This document shows, in pieces, positions 1 through 11,946 of a stretch of 64,000 nt of DNA. This stretch comes from Aptenodytes patagonicus (lineage: Eukaryota; Chordata; Aves; Sphenisciformes; Spheniscidae): positions 106,662,802 through 106,726,801 of the forward strand of contig NC_134950.1 in assembly GCF_965638725.1 (NCBI RefSeq). Direction: 5' to 3'. The notes under the pieces are model-generated. The model saw only the letters and a list, made by a program, of their open reading frames with translations. It ran no database searches and was not told where the DNA came from. Position 1 is the stretch's first letter. Every line of letters starts with the position of its first letter. The translations under genes were made by a program, and so were the position numbers.

Positions 1-1321
1 TGTGCTTCCTACATATGAAAACTTTGAATTTCATTACCTTCTTCAGCAGCACATTTTCAGTGACTGACATTTGGCTGACGTAAGATGTGCTTCTTGATGT
101 GATGGTGTTACAGTGCTATTGACCAAAAGCGGGGGATGCCAAAGATCAGACGATCGCTGCAATCACAGTCTGGCAGAAGAAATTAGAGTGTGGGAGGCAG
201 CAATGGAGCAGAATAAGGGTATGTGCTGAAAGCTGGGGCTGACAGAGGCATGGGCATATTCTCAGGGACTGAAATGGATTGGTGCAGAATTGGGGAATTT
301 AAGGAGCGTTAGAGAGCAACAAGGCAGGCTGCTCCAGTTTCTGATGGTAGCATCCTTTCTAGTTTCTTCCACAATTTTTTCTTGCCATTCCCCAAATAGA
401 GCTACCCTTGGCTTGGTTAGAATGCCTGCTGCTTCAGGAAAAGATCCTCCAGATTTATCCTATCAAATTTACCTGCCTTTGATTTGCCAGCTGTACCACA
501 GGATTCATAGAAACTCAAAGGAGATTTGTCTCCCCCTAAATCTGTTTCTACCTCACAAGGAGGAGACAGATTAAAAGGGAGATTAATTTCTTGTTCCCAT
601 CTACATAAACTATCCCTGGTGGCAATTCTGATAGCTCTGCCCTGGCATGACTGAGTTTTATCCTGAGGCATTTTTTGATACTTTCACAGTATTCTGCTTA
701 TGTTTTAGAAAAGCTGGCAATATCGGAAGACTGAAATATCAGAATCCTGTCACCTTGCTAGCAGACTAGTAAGTGCTGTCTCTGTGCATATAAGTTTATT
801 TTCTGTGTTGTAGAACCATCCAAAATTTTGCAGGTTTAACAGATAATTATGGAAATTACCAAGTAGTGATTTTTAAAGAAGTCACACTTTTCTTTCCAAG
901 GAGAGTAGCAGAGGTGAACAGGAAACCTGTTCTTACTCTAAATAGCAAAACCAACATCTGGTGTTATTCTCCACGTGACGTTTCCAAACTCTGCAGTGTT
1001 ACTGGCAATAATTATTTTGATTGTTGATGCAGAACTGGGCAATATTTTTATGAGTCTAAAGCAGCAGAAGGATTTTTAGGGGTGATTACATCAAAAGGCT
1101 TTTTGTAGTATGGTGAGAATAAATGGGAATGTCACATACATGTGGCAGGGAAAGATGGTATATTAGGGAGTCACCTAGGACATTACAAAAACCATTGCTG
1201 TTTAAAATTGTCTGTAACTGTTAAAAGTGTGCTATAGTAGCACAACAAGCCCAGACTCTTTTGCCTTGTTCCTTTGTGTTGGACGCCATTCATTTCTCAT
1301 ATTGGAGTGTTTTTCTTGCAG
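1..1321. other. AT-rich non-coding sequence, presumed intron of the pseudogene
   Basis: Only short frames without recognisable domains are present. Nothing resembling the first coding exon of the dehydrogenase ([15 protein letters not shown]) was found here. Confidence 0.4.
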
Positions 1322-4300
1322 GCTATCACGTTGCAATTTCTTCGGGTATGGAGTATTGTGAAGCTGATTTTCTGGGAGTTGAAGTTACTAGAGCTACTCT
1401 GGGGATCATTGGCATGGGCAGCATTGGGTAGAAGATTGCTCTGAGAGCCAAAGCGTTTGAAATGAACATTTTGTACCACAACAGGACACGGAGGTAAAGA
1501 GATGTCTTGACTCTAATTACAGAAGAAACTCCCTTTTAGATAGTCAGTATTTCCTTTTCAAGGAATTATGTCAGGAATATAGCAAGAAATGAGGGAATAG
1601 GGCCAAGATTAAAACGAAAGAAAAAAAAACGGTTGCCTCAAATCAGTCTTGTAAGGAGTTACTTGGTGATTAAACACTTGGAAACTTAATCTAGGTTTTA
1701 TATTAGAAATTCTAAGGTTTCCTGGAGATGTGAACAGAAAAAGGAAAATCAATCTTGTACCTTTTTTATTCTTATCATATCTTACTATAGTGACACATAA
1801 CTTTTTACCTTTTGTTTATTTTTTCTCCATATTTTGAAGCTCAGGAGTGATCTTGTCAAAACTCTGAATGACTGGAGAACTAGGAAACGTATACTTGGCA
1901 CAATATGAAAACTGATTAACTTGAGAGCTGTTCTTGAGAAAACCTTGTTTCTCTTCAAACCAGAAGGAATTTTGCCAAGTATTTAACTGGATTTCACCCT
2001 TTATTTCTAGCCCCTCCTAACTTGCGTATGTGGGCGTCTGATCTTTGTTAGAGATTCAGCACAGGGGCTCTTCAGCATAAAGATGAGCAAGATCCCCATG
2101 TACAACTCGAGGCCATTGCAATCAGGCAAGGTGCAGGCAACAAGCAGAACAAATGTTTACTGCTATAAACCATGATCTACCCTGAGACACCTTTACTCCT
2201 CCCTGACTGAAGGGAGAAGCTGCAGTGCTAGTACATGTGGCTTTCAGTGATTTTCTCCATATGCAGACTGCAGCAGGAGGGTTACCGCTCTAGCTAGCCC
2301 TAATCAAATAACAAGGGTGTATGAGGCCAGAAATTTCTAGCCTTGCTTGGCATTCCTGTTACTTCAGAAATTATAAAAACAGCTGAGCAAACTCACATTA
2401 ACAAAAGTACTAGTGAACACCCTCCTTAAGATCTTTCAGAATTTTGTCATAAACCACAAAATAAGAGAAAATAAGGCACAAATCCTTTTTTTCCGTGGAT
2501 CATCACTAACTCCCTCTGTTTAATATTTTTCAGTCTTTAAAGTAATATTTATGTAAGAGTGCTGTGATGAATAATCAATGTGCAGTGCAACAGAAATGAA
2601 AAACCTGCTTATTTTAAAGTACATTTACACTTCAAGCTTATATGCTGAAGCGAGATGCACTCTGCATGCTGCAAAACTGGCTGTAGTTCCAGTCGTTCTT
2701 TACCCACTTAATCTCTGGTTGTTGACCTGGACACTGAAATAAAACAATGAAATGCATGTGTTAGGAGACACATGGTCCAAAGTTACACTGAAGTTATTTT
2801 CTTAGTGTGACTTTTTTCTTTATTTCTAGATTAGGGAGGAGATAATTCAAAGCCATTCTCTTGCAATCGGGAGCAGAAGATTGTACACACAATCTCCTTT
2901 CATTGCTTCTTTAGTTCCCAAAGTTCAGGCAGCTAAATTATACATAGAACAGGAGAAATGGCAAGTATCCTTTTCTATTGTGAAAAGTTCACACTAAAAA
3001 TCTCTCTCTACTTTGGTAACTTTTTGGGTTGAACACAAGTCCTGGGGCAGCCAGGAGCCTGCCAAAGAGCTGCCTTGCTGATTCCACTCATCAGAAAATG
3101 CCAGGCTCTCTGGAGGATGCCAACAGGATGAGGACCACTGGCATGCTCAGAGCCCACACGGATGAGTTCTGGTGAGTACCACTACTCTGGTTTGAGCCGT
3201 TACTGTGATACCGAATATAAAGAAATACTAAGGAGACATATGGTTCTCTTTGTCAAAACAAAGTAGCTAAATGTTCTGTAGACTGGACATTCCGTAGATA
3301 AAAGGAATCCTTGAAGCTGTGTGTACAGGGGTGGAATGGATAAGGAAGTTATGCTGAAATCAGCTACTGCAGCTAGGTGAAAAGACTGAGTTCAATTAGC
3401 GGACACAGTGAGGAAGACTATCGACGACCACCAGAGGACCCTGGAAGTCCACCAATGAACATAAGAGCACATGCGTTAAAGACTTTTACATATGTTAATG
3501 AGTTCCAAGAAATAACATGAATATGCTAATCATTTATCGGAAATCTAATGAATATGTATATTCTGATTGTACATAACTCCCATAGTTGAGCAGCCCGGCG
3601 CGCACACTAGGTGGAGCGATCCCCTGTGCGCCCGGTGCCGCAATAAAGAATGCCTGCTTTCTAAAACTCCAAATTGAGTCTTAGAGAGTTTTTCATCTGC
3701 CGACTTACGGTAACAACTGCACCCTGTGACGTGCACCATCCCCAAAGGGAACCCTGGAGAGTGGACCATGTGCTGCCATCTGTTCCAGTGCTTAGCCTTA
3801 GTCCACTTGCAGACTTTACAAGAAGCCCCTGGACCCTGCGCTGCAGTGGCTGAGAGGCAGGCGTGCAATCCATCCCCTGCTGTAGGGCTTGAAGCCTTCC
3901 AGAAGGGCCTAAACAGCCAGCTGAGACTGAATTCACCTTTGTTTGCCACCTGTTTGCTACATGAATGTGATAATCAGATCCTTCAGTTTGTATACCAGTG
4001 ACATCACTGAAGAAAATATTTTCATGACTGATGCCCTGAAATACAGTGTGATCCCTTTTTTCCCCACAAGGAAAGAGCAAGAGGAGCAAGCTGTCGGCAC
4101 CACTTACTGCAAAAAGATAGACAGCTTGCTCCAGAAGGCAGATTTTGTGATGGTGGTGGTGAGCCTGACGCCTCTGACACACGAGCTGATTGGGAAAAGA
4201 GAGATGGAGCTGATGAAACCTGCAGCTACTCTCATTAACATCAGCCGAGGTACCATCCAGAACTGTTGACTGGCCTGACGAGAAAGTATGAGCCAGCTCC

Positions 4301-5624
4301 TGTTGTGTTACATGCAGCACCATGCTGCATCCACTGCACCGCTGGTGCATACACCGAGGACAGATCAGGCATGGTGAAAATTCCTCTCTCTCCCCTTCTA
4401 GTCTCTTTTCACTCTCAGATCATTACCTGCAAATGGCACTCAGAGACACTCTTATTCCAAACCAGGTGCAGTAGTTGACCAAGAGGCCCGGCGACAGCTC
4501 TGCAGACTGGTGTTATCAGGGCCGCAGCTTTGGATGTCACCTACCCGGAACCACTGCCCAGGCTGCCATCTCTGCTTGTTTCTCAGAAAGGATGCGTGAG
4601 GCCTGCCGGAGGCAGGAGGCATCCCTGCAGCAGGCGGGGATCTGGCAGAGGCAGCCCCACCCGCCCCTGGGGTGGAGGTTTCTGTAAAAGTGCCATGAAT
4701 ACGAATGGGATGCAGCCCAGATGTTGGGTCTGATAACAGGCCAAAGGGAAGCCTGGGCGCCAGGAGACAGCAGGAGGGGGCTTGTGTGCCAAGGGGAGCA
4801 TTAAACCCCCTCCGTAGAATCACCATATGAAGCTGCAGCAGTGCTTCACTTACAAATTGCTTTATCTGAAGGTGCAACTTGCCGTGAATGGGTGGAAGCT
4901 GCTTGAGCCATCCCTTCTTAGACCTGCTGCATTGCCCCGAGGTTTCCCTCCCTGCAGGCTTGTTTCCCCAGTACAAGGCTGAAGTACTGCAGGTCTCTTG
5001 GGCCCAGAGGCTACTTAGCTTCTGTGAAAAGACACCTGTACCAGAATGGTGCCTCATGGAGTTAACTGTGCTCGTTGCATTTTGGGTTGGGGGAGTTTGG
5101 TCTTGTTATGTCTGTGTGCCAGGACATCGCCGTCCACTATCTGAGTCGAGTAACTACAACTCAGACCATTTTGTAGGGTTAATGTGTCAGGAGGACTTAA
5201 TCCTCCCTTCTGACATGGTTCAAATTGCTGCCTAATGGCAAAAGTCCGTTTCTGGACAAAAGAGCACAGTATAAACTCTTAACATGTCCTTTTAATGTCC
5301 AAAATTACTTGGACACAGGTGATCAGGTTCTGTGGATGTAAGTGGGACTTGTGAAGTTATATTAAATTAACTTTATATTTAAATACAGAGCAAAAGCCAA
5401 AGTAGGACTCCTCTTTATTTGGGCAACAACAGTAGGTAACAACTACCTCTTTTTTCCTTTCTTCCAGAGATCATATGTTGTTAAAATTAAAGAACATCAT
5501 TATAACGCCTCACCTCAGCATTAAAACAGACAAGTCCACCTACATGATAACCGAGGAAGCAGCTGAAAACATACTAGCAGCTCTTAATGGTCTCCCCATA
5601 CCCAGTGAAGTGCTCCCTAGCTGA
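1322..5624 (+). pseudogene. Decaying D-2-hydroxyacid dehydrogenase (GRHPR-like) paralogue, 5' part outside window
   Basis: Four exon-like blocks match exons 3-6 of the intact gene at 11565-15799: 1322-1493, 4071-4249, 4466-4561 and 5468-5624. The first two keep the exact lengths (172 and 179 nt) and splice phases of the intact copy, so this is a genomic duplicate and not a processed copy. Block 1 encodes the dinucleotide-binding loop (GIIGMGSIG), but the next codon is TAG (1429-1431) where the intact gene has Tyr. Block 3 is one base shorter than its counterpart (96 versus 97 nt), which shifts the frame, and its donor reads AG-GC instead of AG-GT. Block 4 keeps the catalytic His (ITPHL) but has lost the following GSAT, and ends in TGA at 5622. 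No equivalent of the first coding exon is visible in 1-1321, so the 5' end is probably outside the window. An LTR sits in the second intron. I infer a non-functional gene; an expressed read-through form is unlikely. Confidence 0.88.
3319..3715 (+). mobile_element. Solo LTR of an endogenous retrovirus, 5' boundary uncertain
   Basis: The right half has a typical LTR layout: a GC-rich block with CACACTAGGTGGAG, then a polyadenylation signal AATAAAG at about 3642-3648, and a terminal CA at 3714-3715. The left half contains the AT-rich repeated ATGAATATG motifs often seen in avian ERV LTRs. The TG start near 3319 is a best guess, and I could not find a convincing target-site duplication. No internal retroviral genes flank it, hence solo LTR. 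It lies in an intron of the dehydrogenase pseudogene. Confidence 0.6.
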
Positions 5625-8600
5625 TGTGCAAAAGGATATCACAGCTCTCTTTTTATTCTTCTCTTCCCCCCCATCAGCTCTAAAGTTTTTTATTCTTATG
5701 TTTTCCTTGTTAAGAGAAACCTGTTCCAAGTGGGCACAGAAAGCTCTGGCTGAGTCTCACATGTCATTAAAAAACAGCTTTTACATTTTAATTTCCTTGC
5801 AAAGTGGAGGAATACATTACTTTTCACTTCCAACCATAGATAGATGCATGCAGGCTTTAAGTGGCTCTGGGAAAAACAACTTCTCATTGCCAATGCACTT
5901 ACAGTTCTTGCTAGGCTCCCTAGTCCTGAAGAAAATGACATTTTTAGATTACATAATTCACTTTGTTCCCATTCTATTAGCTATCAAAAACAACAAAATA
6001 AGCTACCTGGCTAGAAATATTATTGATTTTCCATATGGAAGTCTCCATTTAAACTAGCTCCTGAGACACAAAACGCTGAGGCAAAAGTCAGTTTTCAGAA
6101 ATGTACTCAGAATCACTTGTTCAAAGCAGACTGGATTTTAGAAGACAATTTAAAGTACTAGCACTAAAGAAAATCAGTCTTCAAGATGAACATGCTACTA
6201 TGTTTGTAATACCAAATTTACGTGCAGTCTACCTCCCGATTTTGAACTCTGTGCAAATATTTGGAAGAACACTCAGAGCCCTCTAAGCCTCCAGCACCAT
6301 TCTGTAAATTAGTGGGAACACAAAAGTCTGTAAGAACACACGCAGCATTAAAATCCACATCTATACGTTTTCCTTTGTATCACTGCTTTCCATCTCCTAA
6401 AGCTTTGTAGAAAACAGTTAGCTGTCCTCTCTGTTGTCTTTATGTACTCCCTGTTGTCTTAATACAAGTCCAAAAGACAAATAAACCAATACACAATTCA
6501 AAGTGGCAGTGCTATGCATTTTATTATGTAATATGACTTTATGAATAGTATGATTATTTAATCTATCAGTAAAAATTATAGGAAAGTTGCCATTTAGTGC
6601 AGCTAGGATTTTGCCTGTAGTCTCATGCATCTCTACAGAGCCATTTCCACTTCCTTTTCCTTGCAGAAGGTTGCCACTGGTGCTTGCCAAAAGACACTTT
6701 CTTCCACCAGTTTAACATACGACGATGTTACCAACTCTTGCAGCTCAGGGAAACAAAACATTGCAGCTTTTCAGGAGCAGCAAGTTGGCTGGCAAGAATT
6801 TCAAGACTGCCCCAGGTACCTCCCTGTTATCCGAGGTACAGACGCCCCGTATGCCTTTCATTGTCACCTGTGTGACCTTGACAAAAATAAGTTTAGTCTT
6901 TCAAAATAAAAGGCTAAGCAACAAATTACAGAGGTGAAAACAAAAGCTACCAGAAGCTAAAATAGAAGAGAGAAAAAAATACCTCTTATTAGATCAATGT
7001 CCTAAAACTGGAAAAAACACACAAGGTTTTGCACAGGCAAACTTTTCTCCAGACATGAAGCAGCAAACATAAAATCAGATACAGTACTTCATTTCACTTC
7101 TACATAAAACAATAGAACACACTTGGCATTTGCTTGGAGTTTTACTTCTACTTTTGCAGATATTTCAAGAATCGGGGCTGATTAGTTACAGAATTGGTCC
7201 CTGCAGGTGGGGTGCTTTAGACAGGAAGACACAGCGCTAGACAACAGGATACCTGTCAGTCATTGGAGTGATGGGTTGACTCACACACAATGCCTAACGA
7301 CTCGGCATTCCACAGGCTGGAAATCATCACTTGAAGGACAGCTTCCCAAAATGTCTTCAGGAAGCAACTGCCTCTCTTTTCAAATTACATTGCAAAAAAT
7401 GGCCCTTTGTTTCCTGCCTTTCCTTAATCTATAAATATTTATTGAATAGTATCAGATTAACTGACATACAGTTAAAGAAACCTTCCTGTGCTTACTAGAT
7501 GCTGTTTCCTATCTCTGCTATTCTACTTAGATTGTGCTTGGAAAACACAATACATCCAATCTCACAATTACTAAAAATGGATCAAAAAATGCAGTGGCCA
7601 CATGAGCAAAGAGATGATCCATTACAGTTCACTCTGTCGATTCAGATTTGTCTGAAGCATTTCGATGGGGCAAACAGTACATGATCTGGCATAAAGTGCT
7701 GCTACAGTAGTCTACTGGGAAATCTGGCCTTACCTATGGCAAGCAGACAGGTTAGTGATAGCACTTTATGACGGTTTAGAGTCAATGACAACAAATGCAT
7801 CGCTTGAGTTGGCCTTGCCTGAAACAACAATCTTGTGAATATGGACTTCTTGCCTCTGCTTTTTTTGTCCTATGAATCCTGGCCACATATAATACTGTTT
7901 TGTAACACATAACATAGACGTGGGAAATGTATGTCCTCATCCAGTTTCGTGCTTAAGCTACTCTATGCGTCCCAACTGGGAAATGTATTACATTACATTA
8001 TACAAAAGTCTTTTAGGCTTTTCGCAATACTTCAAAAGCCTAATCCTAAGAAACAATTATTATGTAAGCACCTTATTAACACTGCAGGCATCAGTTTGCC
8101 CTGCAGTATTACATGCACACTAATGGCAACATTTAATAATGGGAATGAAGTTCACAAGTTGTGCAATACTTCTGTCCCCATACTCATAGACATTGTTAAT
8201 TCCAGAGAACTTTGTCACAATGCCAGTAGAATAGATCCCTTTCTATAACAGAAAACTAACAGCACACTGCAACACTATGTAATTCAGCTTAACACACTAC
8301 CTGGAAGTCTTTGAGGTACTCTACTAATTAAATCTACTTAGAACATGATAGTGCACTGGTGCAACACTCTCATCTTGTTTTTCCTTAGTCAGACTTAGCT
8401 TATGGTAACTGTTCTTTCGTTGCTGTCCACGTTCTACTTTCTGTGACAGTCTGTGTCCTAGTAATTCGAACAGCTCTTCAATCATTCAAAATATAAATTG
8501 CTTCCTGACCTCTTCTGTCACGTGTGTTGCTATACAGATATATCTCCTATAGAGATATATCAGCTCCCAAACCGTAACTTGAAAATTAGATGTTCAAGTT

Positions 8601-9770
8601 ACACAAAAAAACTTTGAAGCCATCTGATTCTCTCCGCATCTAACCAGATAACACACCCATTTTCTTGACATTTGATGTGTATGTCCTGGATTTTTGCTTA
8701 AAAAAGAGTAACATTCCTTTGACTATTATTTTTTTGGCTCCTCTGACTAATTGCTTCTTCATTTTGTTCATTCGAATTTGTTGATTTGATATACAAAGGG
8801 AAAAACTACCGTGTTGTCCTTCCAAAGCTTTTTTTTACCTTCAGTACTCAAAAGCAGCAGACCTCCTTCCTCGATTCATAGCTAGAACGACTTGTGTCTT
8901 TGAGAGGGGCTTTACAACGGTCCTTTGATCTCAGGTATTGTAACGTGAGCAGTAAGTTAAAAGATCACCTATTATGTCTTGTCAGCAAACTTGGAAGCAG
9001 TTGATGTGAAACAGGGAATGTGTAAGCATTTTAGGGTTTGTTGCTTCTTTTTAAAGAAGAAAATTCAAGTAGGCTTAACTAAGAATCCAGTTAATATGCT
9101 GTAACTCCATCTTGCTAGTTAATGAATTTTTGCTTTAAAGGTTAACTGTCTGAACTTGAAATCCATGTAAGCAAATGATACTCGAAAATCATCATCAGGA
9201 TAACAAGAACAATTTATGTTTTTGTATAATTATCACAACATTTTATTATACTTTATATTTTCATCAGTCATTTTGTAGAGGATTTGGTGTTAAACTTGAC
9301 TGCCTTAATGTTCAGCATATCAAAATGTGTTTGGTAGAATTCAAGAAGACATGATTTTGTAATCCATTCTTTTGCAAAGCACTGCAGTGGTCAGGAGAGA
9401 CACAGCAGCGTGCAATGGCTGGGTATTTCGTAGCGTGGAAGGAGAGAGGTCCCCGGTGCCCACAGCAGCGGTATTTCCCAGCTCCGGAGCTCTTCTCACC
9501 ACAGAAGCCAGGCACCCTCTCGAGCGTCTGCTGACCACCTGCACAGCAAGGGGGATCGCTCCAGCACAGGTTTAGTGAACAGAGTACGGAAGCTGTACTT
9601 GGCAGCCTCCGTCACCTGGGATTTACAGTCCAAGTAACCTTGCCAGGAAAACTTCCACACATTTCTCAGCTGGGATAGGCATGGGACTGCCTGTAGCCAG
9701 GATTACAGCTGCAGTGACTGAGCACCTGAGCCTGCCCCAGTCACTTAGCTCTTGAAGAGAGGTTTTGAGG
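5625..9770. other. Intergenic AT-rich sequence, no gene recognised
   Basis: About 4 kb between the pseudogene and the CpG island of the intact dehydrogenase. Frames are short, have no recognisable motif and lack paired splice signals. Confidence 0.5.
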
Positions 9771-9774
9771 GTAT

Positions 9775-9815
9775 TCTTAGAATCATTTAGGTTGGGAAAG
9801 ACCTTCATGTGTCCA
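9775..9815 (-). repeat. Short CR1 LINE 3'-end remnant
   Basis: The segment reads TAGAATCATTTAGGTTGGGA followed by AAGACCTTCATG. This is the reverse complement of the conserved CR1 3' terminus. Only about 40 bp are recognisable, about 270 bp upstream of the CpG island. Confidence 0.6.
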
Positions 9816-10059
9816 ATGAGATCTGCCACTGTGTCTGCCGGTCAGAGACAACTCTTCGTACCACATTAACTCACGTGCAAATACTGTAGTGACCAACAGA
9901 GAGGCCAGACCATAGCTGGTATTCAAAGACAGTACGGAAAAGACGGCGTGCTTGCCGTTAATGCAAAATCCTGATTGCTCTGAAATCACTAACAGGGCAG
10001 GAACACGGTACATTTTTAAAAACATACGATTATTTGTGAACACCTGTGGCTCTCTCTCG

Positions 10060-10960
10060 GCTCCCCCGAGGGGTTTGGGGTACACCTCCCGCCGCCCTGG
10101 CACCTCCTGTCCTCCCCATTCACCCCGGCCCGCGGAAGCACCTTTGCGGGCGGTCGCAGGCACCTGGCCGGCCCCGCGGCGGGGGCGCGGACGGCCGGGT
10201 AGCCCCGGTTTGGGCGGCCGGCGCGGGGCGGCCCCGCTCCGCCCTCGCCCTCCCACGGCCCGGCGGCGCGGCTGGGGGCGGCGGCGGCGGCGGCGAGCGG
10301 GGCCGGCGCGGGTGAGTGCTGCGTGGGGCGCCGCGGGACCCCCCGGCCCGGGGCACCGGGAGCGCCTCTGCCGGGCGGCGGCCACCGGCCGCGGCCACCC
10401 GCCGTTCCTCCGCGGGTCCTCCGCGCCTCGGCCCCCGCCGCAGCCCCGGCTGCGCGTGGCCGCGGCTCAACAGGAGGTCCGCGGTACCGCCGGTAGGAGC
10501 GGGCGTGCGGGGCAGGGGGGTCTCCCGGGGGTCTCCGCGCCCCGCCCGACGGCCCGCCCTGGCTGGGAGCGGGACCAGCAGGGGGTGTCGCCCGTTCCCT
10601 GCCGTCCTTCAGGGCCGGACCGAGCCCTGCGGCCGCCGGTCCAGCGCATTCCTGTCTCTAGTCCCACCTGCAGGCTCGCCGGGACGGCTGCAAACTCCTT
10701 CGGAAGGGGCTCAACCCGCCCTAAGCCTGGGAAACTCGTCATTACACCGCGCTCCGGCGGCTGGAGATTTCGGGGGGGGGGGGGGGGCTCTTCCTGCCAA
10801 GCGGGCGGCGGGAGAGCAGTGGCGCCTTGTTTCAGCAGCCCCGGAGCTGGGGGGTCTGGTCTGCGCTCAGCCAGGAAAAAAGCGCTGCCAGCCGGTGTCG
10901 GGCCCAGTGGACATTTGTCTTTTCTGTACCTCTGACGCGACGGCTGTGTTCCCTAAGCGG
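10060..10960 (+). promoter_or_regulatory. CpG island, presumed promoter and non-coding exon 1 of the dehydrogenase gene
   Basis: GC content rises abruptly, with very dense CpG between about 10110 and 10640. A strong donor (GG|GTGAGTGC, intron starting at 10312) could end a non-coding first exon that splices to the coding exon at 11562. No TATA box is evident, as is usual for CpG-island promoters. Long open frames on both strands here are by-products of base composition. The exact transcription start cannot be read from the sequence. Confidence 0.65.
10772..10787 (+). repeat. Run of 16 guanines
   Basis: An uninterrupted G16 tract within the CpG island, able in principle to form quadruplex structures and prone to length error in sequencing. 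Confidence 0.9.
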
Positions 10961-11022
10961 CTGAGGGGCAGCGTGCGGGTTTCTTGTGGTTACCCTGAGA
11001 GAACAGACTTGATTCTTTCCAG

Positions 11023-11076
11023 AGTCGGCAGAGTGAAGAGTTGTCAGGACACTGAAGGCGACCGAGGACAAAAAGG
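11023..11076 (+). other. Candidate alternative non-coding exon
   Basis: A pyrimidine-rich acceptor (ATTCTTTCCAG) precedes and a consensus donor (AAGG|GTAAGT) follows a 54-nt segment between the CpG island and the coding exon. It contains no ATG. It could be an optional 5' UTR exon; splicing evidence is needed. Confidence 0.3.
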
Positions 11077-11564
11077 GTAAGTAAATGGATAACTCCAAAG
11101 TTCGTAGCTGACAAATTATAGCTCCGTTATATTAAACAGGATTTTTCCTGAGATAATATCATTCATGCTAATTAATATGGTTGCATAGGTGGCAATCGAA
11201 GGCAGAACTCAGGCTAAAAGATACCCTTCCACTCACGTGGCCACGTTCTTAAATTATCAAGGCTTCGGCCTTTAAATGTTGAATATTGAACAGGAGTAAC
11301 ATCTGGTAGCTCTTTTGTTTAAGTGTTAGCATAGCTGGTATGCCAGAAACAGTGTTTTCTTGTCTTATTAACAAGATTACATAAAAATTGAACATCCTTC
11401 TGAATAACACGGGAAGAACACAAGAAAAGTTCTGCATGTGGGAATGAACACCTTTAGCCAACTCTGTCATCAAGTGGGAAAACAGCACATAACGGAGCCA
11501 ATCAATTCCTGTTTTGGGTCATCTAAGGACATGTCCTTTTGGTTTCTGATTGCTTTTGTAGGGC

Positions 11565-11946
11565 ATGGAGGGTCAGGAACTGCCTTATGTGCTAATTGAC
11601 TGTATAGGAGGGAAGCACGGAGTATATGAAGACCATGTTGAATTTCTGGAGAAACATTTTCATCTCATCACCATGAAAGAGTATCTTGAAAACAAGAAAT
11701 TTCTCAGCAAAAAGATCAGAGCTGTTTATATGTGGTATCACAAACCAGTTATTAATGAAGAGCTGCTCCAGAGCTTGCCTAACTTGAAGATAGTCGCAAG
11801 CTCTGGAGTGGGAATAGATCACTTGGACCTGAACCTCCTCTCCAGCCATGGTGTGAAAGCGTCCAACACTCCATTTGTTGTCTCCACTGACACGGCAGAC
11901 TTGGGGATGGCTTTGATGCTGGCATCTTCCAGGAGACTTGTGGAAG
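11565..11946 (+). CDS. Dehydrogenase coding exon 1 (substrate-binding domain)
   Basis: Encodes the N-terminal catalytic domain from [13 protein letters not shown] to SSRRLVEG, including the [12 protein letters not shown] turn and the [13 protein letters not shown] segment that are characteristic of D-2-hydroxyacid dehydrogenases. Acceptor TTTTGTAG precedes base 11562; donor G|GTAATA gives phase 1. Confidence 0.92.

Noticed and set aside
3545-4350. Minus-strand frames of 134 and 229 codons
   Set aside because: They cross an LTR and the antisense of a pseudogene exon, so they are not an independent gene.
6418-6690. Minus frame containing ILAALNG, like the end of the dehydrogenase
   Set aside because: It is a short chance similarity on the opposite strand without the surrounding conserved sequence or splice sites.
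9783-11080. Several long plus and minus frames in the CpG island
   Set aside because: Pro/Arg/Gly/Ala-rich translations in overlapping frames are typical of GC-rich DNA with few stops; the dehydrogenase start lies downstream.
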